This document shows positions 60,796-64,000 of a stretch of 64,000 nucleotides of DNA, one piece after another. Made by a program: the position numbers and the translations under genes. The stretch lies in contig NZ_OZ060923.1 of NCBI RefSeq assembly GCF_964059965.1, positions 992,001 to 1,056,000 on the forward strand, in the 5' to 3' direction. The stretch comes from Fukatsuia anoeciicola. Lineage in GTDB: Bacteria; Pseudomonadota; Gammaproteobacteria; Enterobacterales; Enterobacteriaceae. The notes beneath the pieces are model-generated. The model worked only from the letters and a program-made list of their open reading frames with translations, made no database searches and was not told the origin of the DNA. Positions within the stretch are counted from its first letter, which is position 1. Each line of letters starts with the position of its first letter.

Positions 60796-63096
60796 ATGAA
60801 CCAAGGATTATTTGTTACAAAACGTGATAATAAAAAAGAACGCATTGATCTAGATAAAATCCATCGAGTTATTGAATGGGCTGCAGAAGGCTTGCATAAT
60901 GTTTCAGTCTCTCAGGTAGCATTACGCTCCCATATTCAATTTTATGATGGAATAAAAACTGCCGATATACACGAAACTATTATTAAAGCTGCTGCTGATT
61001 TAATTTCTAGTCACGCACCGGATTATCAATATTTAGCTGCTCGCCTGGCAATTTTCCATCTACGTAAAAAAGCTTATGGTCAATTTGAACCACCATTACT
61101 TTTTGATCATGTATCAAAAATGATTCAAATGAATAAATACGATCAACACTTATTCATAGATTATACCCCAGAAGAATTTGCCCAAATGGATACTTTTCTT
61201 GATCATTGGCGTGATCTTAATTTTTCTTATGCCGCAGTAAAACAGCTAGAAGGAAAATATTTAGTACAAAATCGAGTAAGTGGCGAAATATATGAAAGTG
61301 CCCAATTTTTATATCTTCTTGTTGCTGCTTGCCTATTTTCTCGTTACCCACAAGAAACTCGACTCTATTATGTTAAACGTTTTTATGATGCTATATCGAC
61401 TTTTAAGATTTCATTACCAACACCAATTATGTCTGGTGTACGTACCCCTACACGTCAATTCAGTTCATGCGTATTAATTGAATGTGATGATAGCTTAGAT
61501 TCAATTAACGCCTCGGCTAGTGCTATTGTAAAATATGTTTCGCAGCGTGCTGGTATTGGTATTAATGCAGGCCGTATCCGCGCACTTGGAAGCCCTATTC
61601 GTGGAGGTGAAGCTTTTCATACTGGTTGCATTCCATTCTATAAATATTTTCAGACTGCTGTTAAATCTTGTTCACAAGGTGGAGTACGCGGAGGTGCTGC
61701 TACACTATTTTATCCATTATGGCATTGGGAAATAGAAAACTTATTAGTCCTAAAAAATAATCGCGGTATTGAAGGTAATCGAGTACGTCATATAGATTAT
61801 GCAGTACAAATCAATAAATTGCTATATCAACGTTTGCTAGAAAATAGAGATATCACGTTATTTAGTCCCTCTGATGTGCCAGGATTATATGATGCTTTCT
61901 TTGCAGATCAATATGAGTTTGAACGACTATATTTATACTACGAGCAAGATAAAAATCTTCGTCAACAAAGAGTGAGAGCAGTTGATTTATTCTCTTTAAT
62001 GATGCAAGAACGTGCTTCTACTGGTCGTATTTATATTCAGAATGTTGATCACTGTAATACACATAGCCCATTTAATCCTAAGGTAGCACCGATACGCCAA
62101 TCTAACTTATGTTTAGAAATTACATTACCCACTAAACCTATAAATAATATTAGTGATGAAAAAGGTGAAATTGCTCTTTGTACACTATCTGCTTTTAATT
62201 TGGGCGCAATTAACCATATTAATGAATTAAAAGATTTAGCAATATTAATAGTACGCGCTCTCGATGCACTACTCGATTATCAGGATTACCCCATTATAGC
62301 AGCACGTAATAGCTCAATAGGACGACGTACTTTAGGTGTTGGTGTAATTAATTTTGCTTATTATTTAGCAAAAAATGATTTGGATTATTCTAGTACCAAT
62401 CCTAATCATAGCGCTAAAAATCTAACACATCGTACTTTTGAAGCCATTCAATATTATCTATTACAAGCATCTAATGAATTAGCAAAGGAAAAGGGTGCTT
62501 GTCAATGGTTTTCACAAACTACTTATGCGCAAGGTCTTTTACCGATTGATACTTATAAAAAAGAATTAGATAAAATCTGTAATGAACCACTACATCTTGA
62601 TTGGGAAAGGTTACGCCAGAAAATTAAACAGTTTGGGCTACGTAATTCAACTCTTTCTGCACTTATGCCTTCAGAAACCTCATCACAAATTTCTAATGCG
62701 ACCAATGGAATTGAACCACCACGTGGTTATGTTAGTATAAAAGCATCAAAAGATGGTATCCTACGTCAGGTAGTACCAGAATACGAGCGATTAAAAGATA
62801 ATTATCAATTATTGTGGGATATACCTAATAATGAAGGATATTTACAACTTGTAGGTTTAATGCAAAAATTTATTGATCAATCTATTTCTGCAAATGCTAA
62901 TTACGATCCTACTCGTTTTCCTAACAATAGAGTACCCATGAAGCAATTACTAAAAGATTTGCTTACTGCTTATAAATTAGGTATTAAAACTTTATATTAC
63001 CATAATACACGTGATGGGGCAAATGATGCTCAAGGAGATATAACAAGTAATCAAATTATTAATAATGACTGCGAAAGCGGTGCTTGTAAAATTTAA
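60796..63096 (+). CDS. nrdA: Ribonucleoside-diphosphate reductase 1 alpha subunit
   Basis: Large subunit of aerobic class Ia ribonucleotide reductase, making dNDPs with NrdB. The product is 766 residues (E. coli 761). The N-terminal ATP-cone (about residues 5-95) that senses ATP/dATP is intact. Catalytic cysteines are in FSSCVLIEC, SNLCLEI and ALCTLSAFN, and the redox-relay tail is CESGACKI. ATG 60796 matches MNQGLFVTKRD of the family. nrdB follows after 15 bases. An intact aerobic RNR implies independent dNTP synthesis. Confidence 0.98.
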   Translation: MNQGLFVTKRDNKKERIDLDKIHRVIEWAAEGLHNVSVSQVALRSHIQFYDGIKTADIHETIIKAAADLISSHAPDYQYLAARLAIFHLRKKAYGQFEPPLLFDHVSKMIQMNKYDQHLFIDYTPEEFAQMDTFLDHWRDLNFSYAAVKQLEGKYLVQNRVSGEIYESAQFLYLLVAACLFSRYPQETRLYYVKRFYDAISTFKISLPTPIMSGVRTPTRQFSSCVLIECDDSLDSINASASAIVKYVSQRAGIGINAGRIRALGSPIRGGEAFHTGCIPFYKYFQTAVKSCSQGGVRGGAATLFYPLWHWEIENLLVLKNNRGIEGNRVRHIDYAVQINKLLYQRLLENRDITLFSPSDVPGLYDAFFADQYEFERLYLYYEQDKNLRQQRVRAVDLFSLMMQERASTGRIYIQNVDHCNTHSPFNPKVAPIRQSNLCLEITLPTKPINNISDEKGEIALCTLSAFNLGAINHINELKDLAILIVRALDALLDYQDYPIIAARNSSIGRRTLGVGVINFAYYLAKNDLDYSSTNPNHSAKNLTHRTFEAIQYYLLQASNELAKEKGACQWFSQTTYAQGLLPIDTYKKELDKICNEPLHLDWERLRQKIKQFGLRNSTLSALMPSETSSQISNATNGIEPPRGYVSIKASKDGILRQVVPEYERLKDNYQLLWDIPNNEGYLQLVGLMQKFIDQSISANANYDPTRFPNNRVPMKQLLKDLLTAYKLGIKTLYYHNTRDGANDAQGDITSNQIINNDCESGACKI

Positions 63097-63111
63097 TTAT
63101 TAGAGAAAATT

Positions 63112-64000
63112 ATGGCTTACACTACTTTTTCGCAAAAGAAAAATAATCAATTAAAAGAACCTATGTTTTTGGGGCAATCAGTTAATGTAGCTCGTTTTGA
63201 TCAACAAAAATATGTTATTTTTGAACAACTTATTGAAAAACAACTTTCTTTTTTTTGGCGTCCAGAAGAAATTGATGTTACTCGTGATAGTATTGATTAT
63301 CAAAGTTTGCCAGAACATGAAAAACATCTTTTTATTAGTAATTTAAAGTATCAAACCTTACTTGATTCTATTCAAGGACGTAGCCCTAATATTGCATTAT
63401 TACCGTTAATTTCGATTCCTGAATTAGAAACTTGGGTAGAAACCTGGTCATTTTCAGAAACAATTCATTCTAGATCCTATACTCATATTATTCGTAATAT
63501 CGTTAACGAGCCTTCATTTATATTCGATGATATTGTTACTAATAAAGAAATTTTAAAACGTGCAAAAGATATTTCTGCTTATTACGATGATTTAATAGAA
63601 ATGACTAGTTATTATAATTTATTGGGTGAAGGAACCCATCAAGTTAATAATATTACTATAAATATAGATAGGTATACTTTAAAAAAAAAGCTTTATTTAT
63701 GTCTAATAAGCGTTAATGCATTGGAAGGCATCCGTTTTTATATCAGTTTTGCCTGTTCTTTTGCTTTTGCAGAACGAAAATTAATGGAAGGCAATGCTAA
63801 AATTATTAAGTTAATTGCTCGCGATGAGGCACTTCATCTTACTGGAACACAACACATTCTTAATTTAATGCAAGGAGGTAAAGATGACCCCGAAATGGCA
63901 GAAATTGCTAAAGAATGTAAAAACGATTGCTATGCTTTATTTATTAAAGTAGCTGAACAAGAAAAAGAATGGGCAAATTATCTTTTTCGTGATGGCTCTA
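63112..64000 (+). CDS. nrdB: Ribonucleoside-diphosphate reductase 1 beta subunit (3' end outside window)
   Basis: Small subunit carrying the diiron-tyrosyl radical. The frame is open from ATG 63112 to the window edge, about 296 of 376 residues. The start MAYTTFSQKKNNQLKEP matches E. coli. The radical site SETIHSRSYTHI contains the Glu, His and Tyr122 (E. coli numbering), and later iron ligands are in LEGIRFYISF and ARDEALHLTGTQH. It forms the nrdAB operon with the gene upstream. Confidence 0.97.
   Translation, partial: MAYTTFSQKKNNQLKEPMFLGQSVNVARFDQQKYVIFEQLIEKQLSFFWRPEEIDVTRDSIDYQSLPEHEKHLFISNLKYQTLLDSIQGRSPNIALLPLISIPELETWVETWSFSETIHSRSYTHIIRNIVNEPSFIFDDIVTNKEILKRAKDISAYYDDLIEMTSYYNLLGEGTHQVNNITINIDRYTLKKKLYLCLISVNALEGIRFYISFACSFAFAERKLMEGNAKIIKLIARDEALHLTGTQHILNLMQGGKDDPEMAEIAKECKNDCYALFIKVAEQEKEWANYLFRDGS

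Overview
The window comes from a strongly reduced, AT-rich gammaproteobacterial chromosome. Almost every gene reads as a close relative of its Escherichia coli/Sodalis counterpart, and most local gene orders are enterobacterial. Only about 58% of the bases lie in genes (summed from the coordinates given here). The rest is very AT-rich, full of stops, and in several places still shows eroded remains of the gene expected at that position. This is the pattern of an insect endosymbiont in mid-reduction, such as a Sodalis-allied partner symbiont. A genus-level guess, for example one of the mealybug co-symbionts, would be inference only. No phage, CRISPR, toxin or accessory island was recognised.

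Layout: leuS (-, cut by the window edge); frameshifted rsmE, then gshB and yqgF (+); a 4 kb eroded stretch with a probable yhdP relic; tldD (+); tRNA-Val/tRNA-Lys (-) divergent from gltX (+); tRNA-Ala; gmk, relics of rpoZ and trmH, recG (+); rnhB relic, dnaE, accA, tilS (+); mdlA-mdlB (-); ribD-ribH-nusB-thiL-pgpA (+); tRNA Arg-His-Leu-Pro operon (-); lolB-ispE-prs-pth-ychF (-) divergent from a hemA relic and prfA (+); tRNA-Phe and rpiA (-); 5 kb with a decayed tRNA-Pro and repeat copies; ycbZ-fabA (-); a DedA-family gene and aspA (-); fxsA (+) converging with the 4.5S RNA gene; nrdA and the start of nrdB (+).

Retained functions are replication (dnaE, nrdAB), translation (five tRNA loci, leuS, gltX, tilS, prfA, pth, nusB, SRP RNA), recombination (recG), fatty acid initiation and unsaturation (accA, fabA), isoprenoid and PRPP synthesis (ispE, prs), glutathione (gshB), riboflavin (ribD, ribH), thiamine diphosphate (thiL), phosphatidylglycerol (pgpA) and outer-membrane lipoprotein insertion (lolB). 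Riboflavin and thiamine genes fit a nutritional symbiont, but host provisioning cannot be shown from this window.

The most informative signals lie between and inside the genes. They include a rescue-type poly(A) frameshift in rsmE with in-frame A9-A10 tracts in other genes, operon fossils (rpoZ, trmH, rnhB, hemA, matP, endA, yhdP), two families of diverged dispersed repeats that look like dead insertion sequences, a tRNA-Leu with a weakened acceptor stem and no encoded CCA, and a decayed tRNA-Pro. Homology statements rest on comparison by eye with remembered E. coli sequences; no search was run.
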